This document shows positions 9,935-18,544 of a stretch of 47,905 nt of DNA, in pieces. The translations under genes were made by a program, and so were the position numbers. Numbering within the stretch: the stretch's first letter is position 1; each line of letters starts with the position of its first letter. The DNA comes from Oceanospirillaceae bacterium (GTDB taxonomy: Bacteria > Pseudomonadota > Gammaproteobacteria > Pseudomonadales > Balneatricaceae). The notes under the pieces were generated by a model. The model was not told the origin of the DNA, searched no databases, and worked only from the letters and a program-made list of their open reading frames with translations. The stretch lies in assembly GCA_013373085.1 (NCBI GenBank), contig JABXIM010000003.1, positions 1-47,905 of the forward strand. Reading direction: 5' to 3'.

Positions 9935-10708
9935 TCAGTTCTGGTTCTTCCATTCGCGAATCACGGACAGGATTTCAGTTGGCTCGGAAAGTGCTTTCCC
10001 GGCGCGTCGGCTGGCGCTCTGGCGTACCGGTTCGACGCCAGTGCGCATGAACGGATTAATTTTTTTTTCCGTGCCAATGTGGCTTGGCAGTGTCGGCCGG
10101 TCGGCGGCACGCAGGCTGCGGCAGCGCTCGATGGCGGCTTCGATATCGCCGTTTTCAGGCTCCACCGCAGCGGCGAAGGCGAGATTTGATAGGGAATATT
10201 CGTGAGTACAATAAATTTCCGTATCGTCTGGCAGGGTGCGAAAGTAATCCATGGCCTGCTGCATCTGAGCGGCGGTACCTTCGAACAGCCGGCCGCAACC
10301 GGCCAGGAACAGGGTGTCGCCACAGAACAGCTGGGACGGCTCTCCGGCATTGAAGTAGCTGATGTGGTCCAGGGTATGGGCCGGCACTTCACGCACCCGC
10401 AGGGTCTGCCCGAACAGCTCCACGCTGTCGCCGTCGGCTACAGGGTGATCGATACCGCCGAACGGCGAGTTCGCCGGACCGAAGACCGGTGCTGCGAATT
10501 CACGCGCCAGCTCGTTGACGCCGCCCGTGTGGTCAGCATGGTGATGCGTGACCAGGATGGCGGCGAGGGTGAGGCCATGCTGCTCCAGGTAGCGGCGCAC
10601 CGGTGCCGCGTCGCCCGGGTCGACGACGGCGACGCGCGGTGCCGCCGGGTCGGCAATGGTCCAGATGTAGTTGTCGTTGAACGCCGGGATGGGGGATACC
10701 TTAAACAT
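9935..10708 (-). CDS. gloB: Hydroxyacylglutathione hydrolase (glyoxalase II)
   Basis: Cytosolic metallo-beta-lactamase-fold enzyme that hydrolyses S-D-lactoylglutathione to D-lactate and glutathione, completing methylglyoxal detoxification. The 257-residue protein shows the binuclear metal motif THHHADH at residues 54-60, the NDNYIW start of the family, further metal ligands in VPAHTLDHISY and GCGRLFEG, and the C-terminal HAGH region. It is divergent from the yafS-like methyltransferase, with a shared 195-bp upstream region, the same order as in E. coli and Pseudomonas. Confidence 0.95.
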   Translation of the reverse strand: MFKVSPIPAFNDNYIWTIADPAAPRVAVVDPGDAAPVRRYLEQHGLTLAAILVTHHHADHTGGVNELAREFAAPVFGPANSPFGGIDHPVADGDSVELFGQTLRVREVPAHTLDHISYFNAGEPSQLFCGDTLFLAGCGRLFEGTAAQMQQAMDYFRTLPDDTEIYCTHEYSLSNLAFAAAVEPENGDIEAAIERCRSLRAADRPTLPSHIGTEKKINPFMRTGVEPVRQSASRRAGKALSEPTEILSVIREWKNQN

Positions 10709-10903
10709 GCCTGACCTCGTTGAATTGATTGCCCGACAGGTTACCTTAACCCACGCCGGCTGTTAACATGGCGCCCCCTGCGAGGGGATGCGTCCCGCGG
10801 TGTCGGTGATCACCGCCATGAATGCCCATGGTTTGAGCCTGTTGCCGGTCATGGATCGATATTACACTTTAAGGCCCGACGCCAGCTGAGCTGCTTTGAC
10901 CCG

Positions 10904-11680
10904 ATGAAATTCCGTCCGCAACCTCCACTGCACAAGTTGATACCGGCGCTCCGCGCCTGGTTTCAGACCGAACTGGGGCAGGAATTGCTGGCGGCGGAGC
11001 AGGAACAGGTGGCGCGACTGCTGCCGACGTTGTTCGGCTATCACCTGCTGCAGCTGGGCATCGACAGCCAGATCTGCCTGTTCGAGAGCAGTCCGGTATC
11101 GCACAAGTTCATCGTGGCGCCGGCGCTTGAACTCGGGTTGGGTCAGAACAGCATCATCGCGGCGAACGAGGAGCTGCCGATCGAGCGTAACAGCCTCGAC
11201 GTGGTGGTACTGCATCATGCGCTGGATTTCGCCCAGAGTCCGCATCAGGTCCTGCGCGAGTCTGCCAGGGTTCTTCGTCCCGGTGGACATCTGCTGATCC
11301 TGGGCTTCAATCCGCTCAGTCTGTGGGGGCTCTATCACCGCATTGGCAGGCATCGTCGAGAGGTGCCCTGGTGCGGTCATTTCATCAGCCAGGGGCGGCT
11401 CGACGACTGGTTGAGCCTGGTCGAACTGACCGAGGTCAAGCTGGTCACCGGTTACTTCAAGCCGCCGTTCGAGGGACTCAAGTGGCGCCAGCGGTTCCGC
11501 TGCCTGGAGCGTTTCGGGCGCCCCGGCCGTAGTAACCATGGTGCCTTCGTTTTGATGGTGGCGCGCAAGGATGTAGCCGGAATGACGCCGGTTCAACCCG
11601 AGTGGCGCCGCCGCAAGCTTATCAGTCTGCCTCTCCCGGAGGCGACTGCGCGAGGAAAAGCCTGTCGTGAAAACCGTTGA
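10904..11680 (+). CDS. yafS: YafS-like class I SAM-dependent methyltransferase
   Basis: 258 residues. The recognisable part is the C-terminal half of a Rossmann methyltransferase: [20 protein letters not shown] (motif II/post-I region) and [16 protein letters not shown] (motif III). The usual glycine-rich motif I is not obvious ([10 protein letters not shown] stands in its place), so SAM binding is inferred from family and position. E. coli has the same order, gloB, yafS, rnhA, dnaQ. Its 3' end overlaps the rnhA start by 14 nt. The ATG at 10904 has no strong ribosome site. Substrate unknown. Confidence 0.85.
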   Translation: MKFRPQPPLHKLIPALRAWFQTELGQELLAAEQEQVARLLPTLFGYHLLQLGIDSQICLFESSPVSHKFIVAPALELGLGQNSIIAANEELPIERNSLDVVVLHHALDFAQSPHQVLRESARVLRPGGHLLILGFNPLSLWGLYHRIGRHRREVPWCGHFISQGRLDDWLSLVELTEVKLVTGYFKPPFEGLKWRQRFRCLERFGRPGRSNHGAFVLMVARKDVAGMTPVQPEWRRRKLISLPLPEATARGKACRENR

Positions 11681-12110
11681 AATCTTTACCGATGGCGCCT
11701 GCAAGGGTAATCCGGGTCCCGGCGGGTGGGGCGCGGTGATGCGCTACGGTGAGCAGGAGAAGCAGCTGTTCGGTGGCGAGGCCAATACCACCAACAACCG
11801 CATGGAGCTGATGGCTGCCATCGAAGCGCTGGCGGCCCTGACCCGGCCCTGCAAGGTGCGCCTGACGACCGACTCCCAGTATGTGCGCAAAGGCATCACC
11901 GAATGGCTGCGCAACTGGAAGCGCAACGGCTGGAAGACCGCCTCTAAGCAGCCGGTCAAGAATGCCGATCTCTGGAAGCGGCTCGATGAGGAAGTTGCAC
12001 GGCACGACGTGGAGTGGCACTGGGTCAAGGGTCACAGTGGACACCCGGAAAACGAACTCGCCGATGCCCTGGCCAACAAGGGTGTCGAGCAACTGTCGAA
12101 ACGGGGTTGA
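11667..12110 (+). CDS. rnhA: Ribonuclease HI
   Basis: Degrades RNA in RNA-DNA hybrids (R-loops, replication primers). The 147-residue protein contains the metal-binding carboxylates Asp9 ([12 protein letters not shown]), Glu47 (NNRMELMAA) and Asp69 ([10 protein letters not shown]), a basic-protrusion region rich in Trp/Lys ([11 protein letters not shown]), and the late [14 protein letters not shown] segment. The start is a GTG at 11667 preceded by GAGGAAAAG, inside the 3' end of the yafS-like gene. Only 3 nt separate it from dnaQ. Confidence 0.96.
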   Translation: MKTVEIFTDGACKGNPGPGGWGAVMRYGEQEKQLFGGEANTTNNRMELMAAIEALAALTRPCKVRLTTDSQYVRKGITEWLRNWKRNGWKTASKQPVKNADLWKRLDEEVARHDVEWHWVKGHSGHPENELADALANKGVEQLSKRG

Positions 12111-12113
12111 TAC

Positions 12114-12827
12114 ATGCGTCAGATCGTACTGGATACCGAAACCACCGGCCTGGAACCGGCCGAGGGGCACAATATTATAGAAATCGGGTGCGTCGAGATG
12201 ATCGGCCGCAAGCTGACCGGTCGCACCTATCATCGTTACATCAAGCCGAATCGCGATGTGGATCAGGAGGCGATCGAGGTTCACGGCATCACCAACGAAT
12301 TCCTCGCGGATAAGCCCAAGTTCGCCGAAATCGTGCAGGAATTCATCGAATTCATCGACGGTGCCGAGCTGATCATCCACAACGCGGCGTTCGACGTCGG
12401 CTTCATCGATACCGAGTTCGAGCGCAACGGCCGTCGTGAGCGGGTCGCCCAGCTATGCCGGGTAACCGACTCGCTGATGCTGGCGCGGCGCAAGCATCCG
12501 GGGCAGAAGAACAATCTCGACGCGCTGTGCAAACGCTACGGTATCGACAACTCCCACCGTGAACTGCACGGCGCCTTGCTCGACTCCGAAATTCTGGCCG
12601 ACGTCTACCTGGCGCTGACAGGCGGGCAGCTCAAGCTCGACACCGGCGAAGACGGCGACTCCGAGGGCGGCGGCGAAAGCCGGATTCGACGTATCGAAGC
12701 CGGGCGCTACAACCTCAGGGTCGTCGGCCCGGACGAGGAAGAGCTGAAGGCGCACCAGGCATTCCTGTCGTTGCTGGCGAAGAAAAGCGGCGGCCCCTCG
12801 CTCTGGGAGCAGATCGAAGAGGAGTGA
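12114..12827 (+). CDS. dnaQ: DNA polymerase III epsilon subunit (proofreading exonuclease)
   Basis: 3'-5' exonuclease of the replicative polymerase, in complex with the alpha and theta/beta partners. The 237-residue protein has DEDD-type motifs: Exo I LDTETTGLEP (Asp7, Glu9), Exo II IIHNAAFDVGFIDTEF, and Exo III near HRELHGALLDSEILADVYL. The C-terminal tail (about 190-237) would bind the polymerase subunit. In E. coli rnhA and dnaQ are divergent; here they are co-directional and nearly abutting, as in pseudomonads. Confidence 0.96.
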   Translation: MRQIVLDTETTGLEPAEGHNIIEIGCVEMIGRKLTGRTYHRYIKPNRDVDQEAIEVHGITNEFLADKPKFAEIVQEFIEFIDGAELIIHNAAFDVGFIDTEFERNGRRERVAQLCRVTDSLMLARRKHPGQKNNLDALCKRYGIDNSHRELHGALLDSEILADVYLALTGGQLKLDTGEDGDSEGGGESRIRRIEAGRYNLRVVGPDEEELKAHQAFLSLLAKKSGGPSLWEQIEEE

Positions 12828-12842
12828 TCCGGGTGAGTCATC

Positions 12843-13047
12843 GTAGGATGGGTGTAGCCGCCATGGAGGCACGCTTGAGGGGTGGCTTCCTGTCGGCGGC
12901 GGCGTAACCCAACACCGGGACCCATCATCCGAAAGTGCCCGCCGATACCAATCGATCTACACGGCGATCGATTTGATGGGTTGCCCGATGCCCGAACTCC
13001 GCAGGGACCGGATACAAGGTGCGAATGCATCGCTCCACCCATCCTAC
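12843..13047. repeat. 205-bp intergenic element with terminal inverted repeats (copy 1)
   Basis: Bounded on the left by GTAGGATGGGTGTAGC and on the right by GCTCCACCCATCCTAC: 12 outermost bases paired perfectly, 15 of 16 overall. A second element with the same termini lies at 34630-34842, and the two share 22 bases at one end (TGCATCGCTCCACCCATCCT and the following AC). It sits between the convergent genes dnaQ and nhaB, where its folding could stop transcription from both sides. No coding capacity. It looks like a non-autonomous repeat. Confidence 0.75.
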
Positions 13048-13058
13048 GGCCCTGGCAA

Positions 13059-14561
13059 TCACAGTGAAGTGGAGACCATGATAAAGCCCACGCCGCTCAT
13101 CACGATGGTGTAGGGCAGCGCCATCATCACCATGCGTCCATAGGACAGCCGGATCAGCGGGGCCAGGGCGGAAGTCAAAAGGAACAGGAAGGCGGCCTGG
13201 CCGTTCGGTGTCGCGACGCTCGGGATATTGGTGCCGGTATTGATCGCAACCGCCAGTTTGTCGAAGTGCTCGCGGGTAATGTCGCCGCTGTGCAGGGCTT
13301 CCAGCACCTCGTTGATGTAGACCGTCGCGACGAAGACATTATCGCTGATCGCCGAAAGCAAGCCGTTGGCGAGGAAGAATACCGCCGGCTGGGCTTCGGG
13401 CTCCAGCGCCAGTACCGCATGGATGATGGGCTGGAACAGGTGCTGCTCGTGGATCACCGATACGATGGAGAAAAAAACCACCAGCAGGGCAGTGAACGGT
13501 AGTGCCTCTTCGAATGCCTTGCCGATCTGATGTTCCTCGACGACGCCGTTGAAGGCGGTCAGCAGAATGATCACGCAGAGTCCGATCAGGCCGACTTCCG
13601 CGAGATGGAACGCCAGTGCGAATACCAGGAAAATCGCGACCAGAATCTGCACGCCAAGCATGGTGATATCGCGCCGCGAGCGTTTGCGGTCTTCTTCGGC
13701 GGCGAAATCGGTGAGGATCTGCAGCACGTTGGCCGGGATGCGCGCGCCGTAACCGAACCAGCCGGACTTTTCCAGCAGCAGGCAGGTGGCGAGGCCGGCG
13801 CACAGCACCGGCATCGTAATGGGCGCCATCAGCACGAAAAACTCGACGAAGTCCCAGCCCGCTTTCTGGGCGATCAGCAGGTTCTGGGGCTCGCCAACCA
13901 GTGTACAGACGCCGCCGAGTGCCGTGCCGACGGCGCCATGCATCAACAGGCTGCGAAGGAAGGCGCGAAACTGGTCGAGTTCGCTGCGGTGGATGTCGCC
14001 GACGGTCCCGTCGTCCGAATGGTCGTGTTCGTGGTGGAAGTGCTTGCCGGATGCGACCTTGTGGTAAACGGCATAGAAACCGACCCCGACGCTGATCAGT
14101 ACCGCGGTCACGGTGAGGGCGTCGAGGAATGCCGACAGCGCCGCCGAGGATAGTGAGAACATCAGCGAGAGCAGCGACTTGGAGCGTACACGCAGCAGTA
14201 TCTTGGTGAACAGCCACAGCAGCATGCCTTTCATGAAGTAGATGCCGGCGACCATGAACATCAGCAGCAGTATGACTTCCAGGTTCGATTCGACTTCGTG
14301 ATAGACAGAGTCGGGGCTCGCCAGGCCAATGATGACCGCCTCCAGAGCCAGCAGGCCGCCGGGCTGTAGCGGATAGCACTTGAGCGCCAGTGCCAGCGTG
14401 AAGATAAATTCGAAAATCAGCAGCCAGCCGGTCACCACTGGTCCTGCGACGTGGAGGATTACCGGGTTCAGAATGAGGAAGCCGATAATCGCCTGCTTGT
14501 ACCAGACGGGGGAGTTGCCCAGAAAATTGCGCGCGAGCGCCTGGGAAAAGGTATGCGTCAT
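13059..14561 (-). CDS. nhaB: Na+/H+ antiporter NhaB
   Basis: Inner-membrane sodium/proton antiporter that expels Na+ using the proton gradient, complementing the Na+-pumping NADH dehydrogenase encoded at 27410-33266. The 500-residue polytopic protein (about 12 helices) starts [20 protein letters not shown], a recognisable NhaB N-terminus, with [20 protein letters not shown] and [20 protein letters not shown] in the transport core and the C-terminal [20 protein letters not shown]. Full length. The His/Asp-rich HHEHDHSDD loop near residue 178 may bind metal or simply be a cytoplasmic linker. Confidence 0.95.
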   Translation of the reverse strand: MTHTFSQALARNFLGNSPVWYKQAIIGFLILNPVILHVAGPVVTGWLLIFEFIFTLALALKCYPLQPGGLLALEAVIIGLASPDSVYHEVESNLEVILLLMFMVAGIYFMKGMLLWLFTKILLRVRSKSLLSLMFSLSSAALSAFLDALTVTAVLISVGVGFYAVYHKVASGKHFHHEHDHSDDGTVGDIHRSELDQFRAFLRSLLMHGAVGTALGGVCTLVGEPQNLLIAQKAGWDFVEFFVLMAPITMPVLCAGLATCLLLEKSGWFGYGARIPANVLQILTDFAAEEDRKRSRRDITMLGVQILVAIFLVFALAFHLAEVGLIGLCVIILLTAFNGVVEEHQIGKAFEEALPFTALLVVFFSIVSVIHEQHLFQPIIHAVLALEPEAQPAVFFLANGLLSAISDNVFVATVYINEVLEALHSGDITREHFDKLAVAINTGTNIPSVATPNGQAAFLFLLTSALAPLIRLSYGRMVMMALPYTIVMSGVGFIMVSTSL

Positions 14562-14988
14562 TGCTGTTGTTCCTTTGTCATGGGCGCTTCGGGCTCAGTG
14601 CGGTCACCCGCGCTCAGAGCGGCGGGCTTGTCCGATGGCGTCCTGACTCTGTTATGTTTATTGGCTTTGGGGCATCGTTACCGGGGCGGGGCCCCAAATC
14701 CGCGCTCGACGTTGCGAGCCAGTGGCCAGATGCACGGAGGCATTGGTGTCGATCTATGGCCGGGACCTCCGATCGCCAGCGAGCCTTCGAATCAGTCCCG
14801 CAGGATATCCGCGGGACTCACTCAAGGCTGCCTAGACTAGCAGCCGAATAGCGAAATAAGAATAGATCTGGGTCAGCTGGGATTGCGTAATCGTGGGCAA
14901 TGTCGGGTAAAACATCGTTAAATGTCGGGGAAAGACAGGTTTCGAATATGGACGTGACAGTAATCGATAACGGGACGGGAGACCTGAG
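14562..14988. other. Divergent nhaB-nudC intergenic region, no gene seen
   Basis: About 430 bp between divergent genes. No believable ORF. The part next to nhaB is GC-rich with direct short repeats; 14800-14960 is more AT-rich and could hold the nudC promoter. CCCGCAGGATATCCGCGGGA near 14797-14816 is an imperfect palindrome. No recognised operator or riboswitch was found. Confidence 0.5.
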
Positions 14989-15771
14989 ATGAGGGCAGCG
15001 GGAAGCGAAATGGTTCTGCTGGCAGCCGAAGGAAAGTTGCTTGAGAAGCCGGGAGGCGGTTTCGATTTCGACGCAGCCATGACGGCGCAACTGAGCGAGG
15101 CGGATATCGAAGCGCGTTACCCGCTGGGCAGTATCGCCGAGGGTACCCTGCTTGTGCTGCGCTCTGGCGCCGGCACGGCCGCCGAGCTGGAAGGCGCGCC
15201 TCTGAGGGCATTGTTGGCCTCGGCGTCGAGCGAGCTCGAGTACGCGCGCCTGTCGCGAGCGGCGCAACTGGCGGTCTGGCACGAGCAGCATCGTTTCTGT
15301 GGCCGCTGCGGCACGCCGCTGTTACAGCATGCCCGCGATCTCGCCAAGCACTGCGAACCCTGCGGCCTGAGTCAGTACCCACGGATCTCGCCGTGCATCA
15401 TCGTGCTGGTGACGCATGGCGAACGCTGTCTGCTGGCCCATGCGCCGCACTATCCGGCCGGGCGTTACAGCACGCTGGCCGGGTTTATCGAGGCCGGCGA
15501 AACCGCCGAGGCGGCGGTGGCCCGGGAAATACGCGAGGAGGTCGGCATCGAGGTCGAGCGTGTGCGCTATTTCAGGAGCCAGTCGTGGCCGTTTCCCCAT
15601 GCGCTGATGCTCGGGTTCTTCGCTGACTACGCCGCCGGCGAGTTGACGCCCGATGGCGTCGAAATTCTCGATGCGCGCTGGTTCAGCCGCAACGAGTTGC
15701 CGGATCTGCCGCCTTCATTCGCCATCTCGTCGATGTTGATCGAGGCCTGGCGTCGTGGTGAGGCCGGATAG
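14989..15771 (+). CDS. nudC: NAD(H) pyrophosphatase / decapping Nudix hydrolase
   Basis: Hydrolyses NADH to NMNH and AMP, and in E. coli removes NAD caps from RNA. The 260-residue protein has a four-cysteine zinc site (Cys104, Cys107, Cys122, Cys125), a complete Nudix box starting at Gly165 (GFIEAGETAEAAVAREIREE followed by VGI), and the NADH-type signature SQSWPFPHALMLGF after it. The canonical SQPWPFP reads SQSWPFP here. A GGGAG ribosome site precedes the ATG at 14989. It is convergent with the SCP2-domain gene. Confidence 0.94.
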   Translation: MRAAGSEMVLLAAEGKLLEKPGGGFDFDAAMTAQLSEADIEARYPLGSIAEGTLLVLRSGAGTAAELEGAPLRALLASASSELEYARLSRAAQLAVWHEQHRFCGRCGTPLLQHARDLAKHCEPCGLSQYPRISPCIIVLVTHGERCLLAHAPHYPAGRYSTLAGFIEAGETAEAAVAREIREEVGIEVERVRYFRSQSWPFPHALMLGFFADYAAGELTPDGVEILDARWFSRNELPDLPPSFAISSMLIEAWRRGEAG

Positions 15772-15794
15772 GGCGAGCGTTCGCCACCCGGCTT

Positions 15795-16133
15795 CTATTG
15801 CTGGCGCTCGCGCGAAAACAGCTTGCCGAGCCGGGTGGCCAGCATCACGTTGCCTTCGGCGCGCAGCTGGCCCTTGAGGAAAGCGCTCATGCCGTCCTGC
15901 TCGCCGGTCACGACGCGGATGAAGGTCGCGGAATCGAGTATCAGCGTAATGTGGGGATCCGCATGGCGCTCGCGGAACACCCGGCACTGCTGATCGCGTA
16001 TATCGATATAGAAGGCGCTGTGTTCATCGAGAATGAACTGGTAGACGCAGGTTACGCCCTGCGCCTGGTCGGCGCGAAAGCGCGAGGGCAGTTTCTCGAT
16101 CACGCGATCGACACTCAGTTGTTCGCTGGTCAT
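15795..16133 (-). CDS. SCP2 sterol-binding-domain protein
   Basis: 112 residues, a single SCP2-like lipid-binding domain (family pattern: TCVYQFILDE, YIDIRDQQCRV, PHITLILDSATFIRVVTGEQ, FLKGQLRAEGNV). No signal peptide or membrane helix, so probably cytosolic. Such small stand-alone SCP2 proteins are common in gammaproteobacteria and lack an assigned substrate; some relatives act in ubiquinone or lipid pathways. It is divergent from sohB, with 88 bp between them. Confidence 0.85.
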   Translation of the reverse strand: MTSEQLSVDRVIEKLPSRFRADQAQGVTCVYQFILDEHSAFYIDIRDQQCRVFRERHADPHITLILDSATFIRVVTGEQDGMSAFLKGQLRAEGNVMLATRLGKLFSRERQQ

Positions 16134-16221
16134 GGTACCTGCCTAATACAACGGCTATGGAAATCAGGGTTTTATGGTACATTAGCGAGCCTTGGGGTTA
16201 TAACTTTTTCTGGAGAACTGC

Positions 16222-17298
16222 GTGCTCTCGTTCCTGTCGGACTACGGTCTCTTTCTGGCCAAGACACTCACCATCGTACTGGCGTTGCTGTTGCTGGTGG
16301 GCGGCATCGCGTTTATCGCGTCTCGCAACCGTCATGGCGGTTCGTCGGGTGAGATCAGTGTGACCAGCCTGAACGAGCGTCTCGAGGACATGCAGCACAG
16401 CATCGAGTCCGTGGTGCTGGACAAGGAAAGCTACAAGGCGCTGCTCAAGGACGAGCAGAAAAAGGACAAAGCCGAAGCCAAGGCGCGCAAGAAGGCCCTG
16501 AAGAAAAAGGGCGGCGATGAATCCGAGGACGAGAACCGTCGGCGTATCTTCGTGCTGGATTTCGACGGCGACATCCGTGCCAGCGAAGTGGAGCCGCTGC
16601 GCGAGGAGATCAGCGCGATACTGACGCTGGCGACGCCGGACGACGAGGTGGTGGTACGGCTGGAGAGCGCCGGTGGCCTGGTGCACACCTACGGTCTGGC
16701 GGCATCGCAGCTCGAGCGTTTTCGCGCCCAGCAGATACCGCTGACGATCTGCGTCGACCGGGTGGCGGCGAGCGGCGGCTACATGATGGCCTGCCTGGCC
16801 GACCGCCTGTTGGCGGCGCCGTTCGCGGTGCTCGGCTCCATCGGCGTGGTGGCGCAGATGCCTAACTTCCACAAGCTGCTGAAGAAGCACGATATCGATT
16901 ACGAAGTGCTGACGGCCGGCGAGTTCAAGCGCACCCTGACAATGTTCGGTGAAAACACCGACAAGGGGCGCGAAAAGTTTGTCGAGGAGCTCGAGGATAC
17001 CCACGAGCTTTTCAAGGAGTTCGTCGCCAGCTATCGTCCGCAGCTCGATATCCGCAAGGTCGCCACCGGCGAGATCTGGTTCGGCAAGCGCGCGCTTGAA
17101 GAGAAGCTGATCGACGAGGTCTGTACCAGCGATGACTACCTGATGAAAGCGTCGAAAGATGCCGACATTTTCAGCGTACGTTACGAAGAGAAGAAGAGTC
17201 TGCAGGAGCGGCTCAGTGATTTTGCGGTCAGCACCGGTGACCGCCTGATGTTGCGCTGGTGGGACCGGCTCTACAAGAGTCGCCTGCTGTCCCGCTGA
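16222..17298 (+). CDS. sohB: Inner-membrane S49 peptidase SohB
   Basis: Membrane-anchored serine protease of the SppA/SohB family. The 358-residue protein has an N-terminal helix at about 8-35, a Lys/Glu-rich linker (about 75-100), and an S49 protease core. The catalytic serine lies in VAASGGYMMACLADR, and the general-base lysine is probably in LTAGEFKRTLTMFGEN. The start is a GTG at 16222 with TGGAG ribosome site 7 nt upstream. The length is normal for SohB. Confidence 0.93.
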   Translation: MLSFLSDYGLFLAKTLTIVLALLLLVGGIAFIASRNRHGGSSGEISVTSLNERLEDMQHSIESVVLDKESYKALLKDEQKKDKAEAKARKKALKKKGGDESEDENRRRIFVLDFDGDIRASEVEPLREEISAILTLATPDDEVVVRLESAGGLVHTYGLAASQLERFRAQQIPLTICVDRVAASGGYMMACLADRLLAAPFAVLGSIGVVAQMPNFHKLLKKHDIDYEVLTAGEFKRTLTMFGENTDKGREKFVEELEDTHELFKEFVASYRPQLDIRKVATGEIWFGKRALEEKLIDEVCTSDDYLMKASKDADIFSVRYEEKKSLQERLSDFAVSTGDRLMLRWWDRLYKSRLLSR

Positions 17299-17357
17299 GC
17301 GCTGTTTTCCAGTCCGGTCCGAGCATCAGGGGCGGGCGCTGACAGGGAGAGCTTTCT

Positions 17358-18014
17358 ATGCAGCAGTCCGATACGGCGGGCAGGATCCTGCATGTTGCCG
17401 CGAGCCTGTTCGCCGAACAGGGGTTTGCCGAGACCACCATGCGCCAGATTACCGCGAAGGCCGGGGTCAACCTGGCGGCGGTCAACTATCACTTCGGTTC
17501 CAAGGAGCGGCTGATACTGGCGGTTGCGGAAACCTATATCACGCCGCTGCTCGTCAACCTGACGCAGCGTCTCGAGGAGCGGCAGGCGCTGGGTGGCCAG
17601 ACCATCGCGCTGGAAGAGCTGGTAGAGATGATGATGCGCGCGCTGCTGCGCGTCGACGGCCAGACGCAGGACGCCCTGGCCGTGTTCACGCGCCTGCTGG
17701 ATCTTGCCTATATGGGACCGCAGCAGGCGCTGCGGGATTTCCTGGCGGACAAGTACGGTCTTCGGTTGCAGCCATTCCTGATGCAGGTGCGCGCCGACTC
17801 GGCGCCGATGAATGACGACGAGTTTTTCTGGCGGCTGCATTTCCTGCTGGGCTCGGTGGTGTTTACCCTGTCCAACTTCAAGACTCTCTCGCGAATGGGG
17901 CAGGCGCCCGGCGAGCCGGGCGTCGATCTCGAACGCATCCTGCACCGGATGGTGCCAGTACTCGCCGCCGGGCTGCAGGCGCGGGCCGAAACCACCCAAT
18001 TCTGCTGGTTATGA
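17358..18014 (+). CDS. TetR-family regulator, PsrA-like
   Basis: 218 residues. The N-terminal TetR helix-turn-helix spans about 10-55 (ARICRR-free core: ILHVAASLFAEQGFAETTMR then ITAKAGVNLAAVNYHFGSKE). The C-terminal ligand domain resembles PsrA of Pseudomonas, a fatty-acid-responsive regulator of rpoS and beta-oxidation genes (shared pattern MRLLxLAF/FTRLLDLAY and FWRLHFLLGSVVF). In Pseudomonas psrA also lies near nagZ, which supports the assignment. It overlaps the following L,D-transpeptidase gene by 4 nt (ATGA). No PsrA-type operator (GAAAC-GTTTC) was found in the 59-bp leader, so orthology is probable, not certain. Confidence 0.8.
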   Translation: MQQSDTAGRILHVAASLFAEQGFAETTMRQITAKAGVNLAAVNYHFGSKERLILAVAETYITPLLVNLTQRLEERQALGGQTIALEELVEMMMRALLRVDGQTQDALAVFTRLLDLAYMGPQQALRDFLADKYGLRLQPFLMQVRADSAPMNDDEFFWRLHFLLGSVVFTLSNFKTLSRMGQAPGEPGVDLERILHRMVPVLAAGLQARAETTQFCWL

Positions 18015-18490
18015 TCGAGCTGCAGCTTTCGCTCGCACAGCAGCGGCTGGTGCTGCTCGAGAACGGCAGGCCGCTGCGCAGCTATGCGGTATCGACTGCC
18101 TTGAACGGCCCGGGGGAGCGCGAGGGTAGCGGCTGCACGCCGCGTGGCCGCCACTACATCCGGGCCCGCATCGGTGACGGTCTGCCAATCAACGCGGTTT
18201 TCGTCGGACGCCGTTTCACCGGCGAGGTCTACGACGAGGCGCTGGCCTCATCGCATCCCGGTCGCGACTGGATCCTGACGCGCATTCTCTGGCTGTGCGG
18301 GCTGGAGCCCGGGCGCAACCGTCTGGGGCAGGTCGACACGATGCGCCGCTACATCTATATCCATGGCACGCCCGACAGCGAACCGATGGGGATACCGCTT
18401 TCCCACGGCTGCGTGCGCATGCGCAACACGGATCTGCTGGATCTTTTCGACCGCGTGGCGGTCGGAACCGAGATTCGTATCGACGACTGA
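18011..18490 (+). CDS. L,D-transpeptidase (YkuD) without an export signal
   Basis: 159 residues, essentially one YkuD catalytic domain: His118 in YIHGT, then SHGCVRM with nucleophile Cys134, matching the HX13-16(S/T)HGC(V)R signature. Family members normally form 3-3 peptidoglycan crosslinks or attach proteins in the periplasm and carry a signal peptide or anchor. Here the chain starts directly with MIELQLSLAQQRLVLLENGR, already the first strands of the domain, so the product should be cytosolic. It overlaps the psrA-like gene (ATGA) and precedes nagZ by 54 nt, suggesting a role with cytosolic wall recycling intermediates (inference). Confidence 0.85.
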   Translation: MIELQLSLAQQRLVLLENGRPLRSYAVSTALNGPGEREGSGCTPRGRHYIRARIGDGLPINAVFVGRRFTGEVYDEALASSHPGRDWILTRILWLCGLEPGRNRLGQVDTMRRYIYIHGTPDSEPMGIPLSHGCVRMRNTDLLDLFDRVAVGTEIRIDD

Positions 18491-18544
18491 CCTGAACCGC
18501 TCGGGACAGATGCCAATTACCGACATCAACGCAAAGGACTTTCG

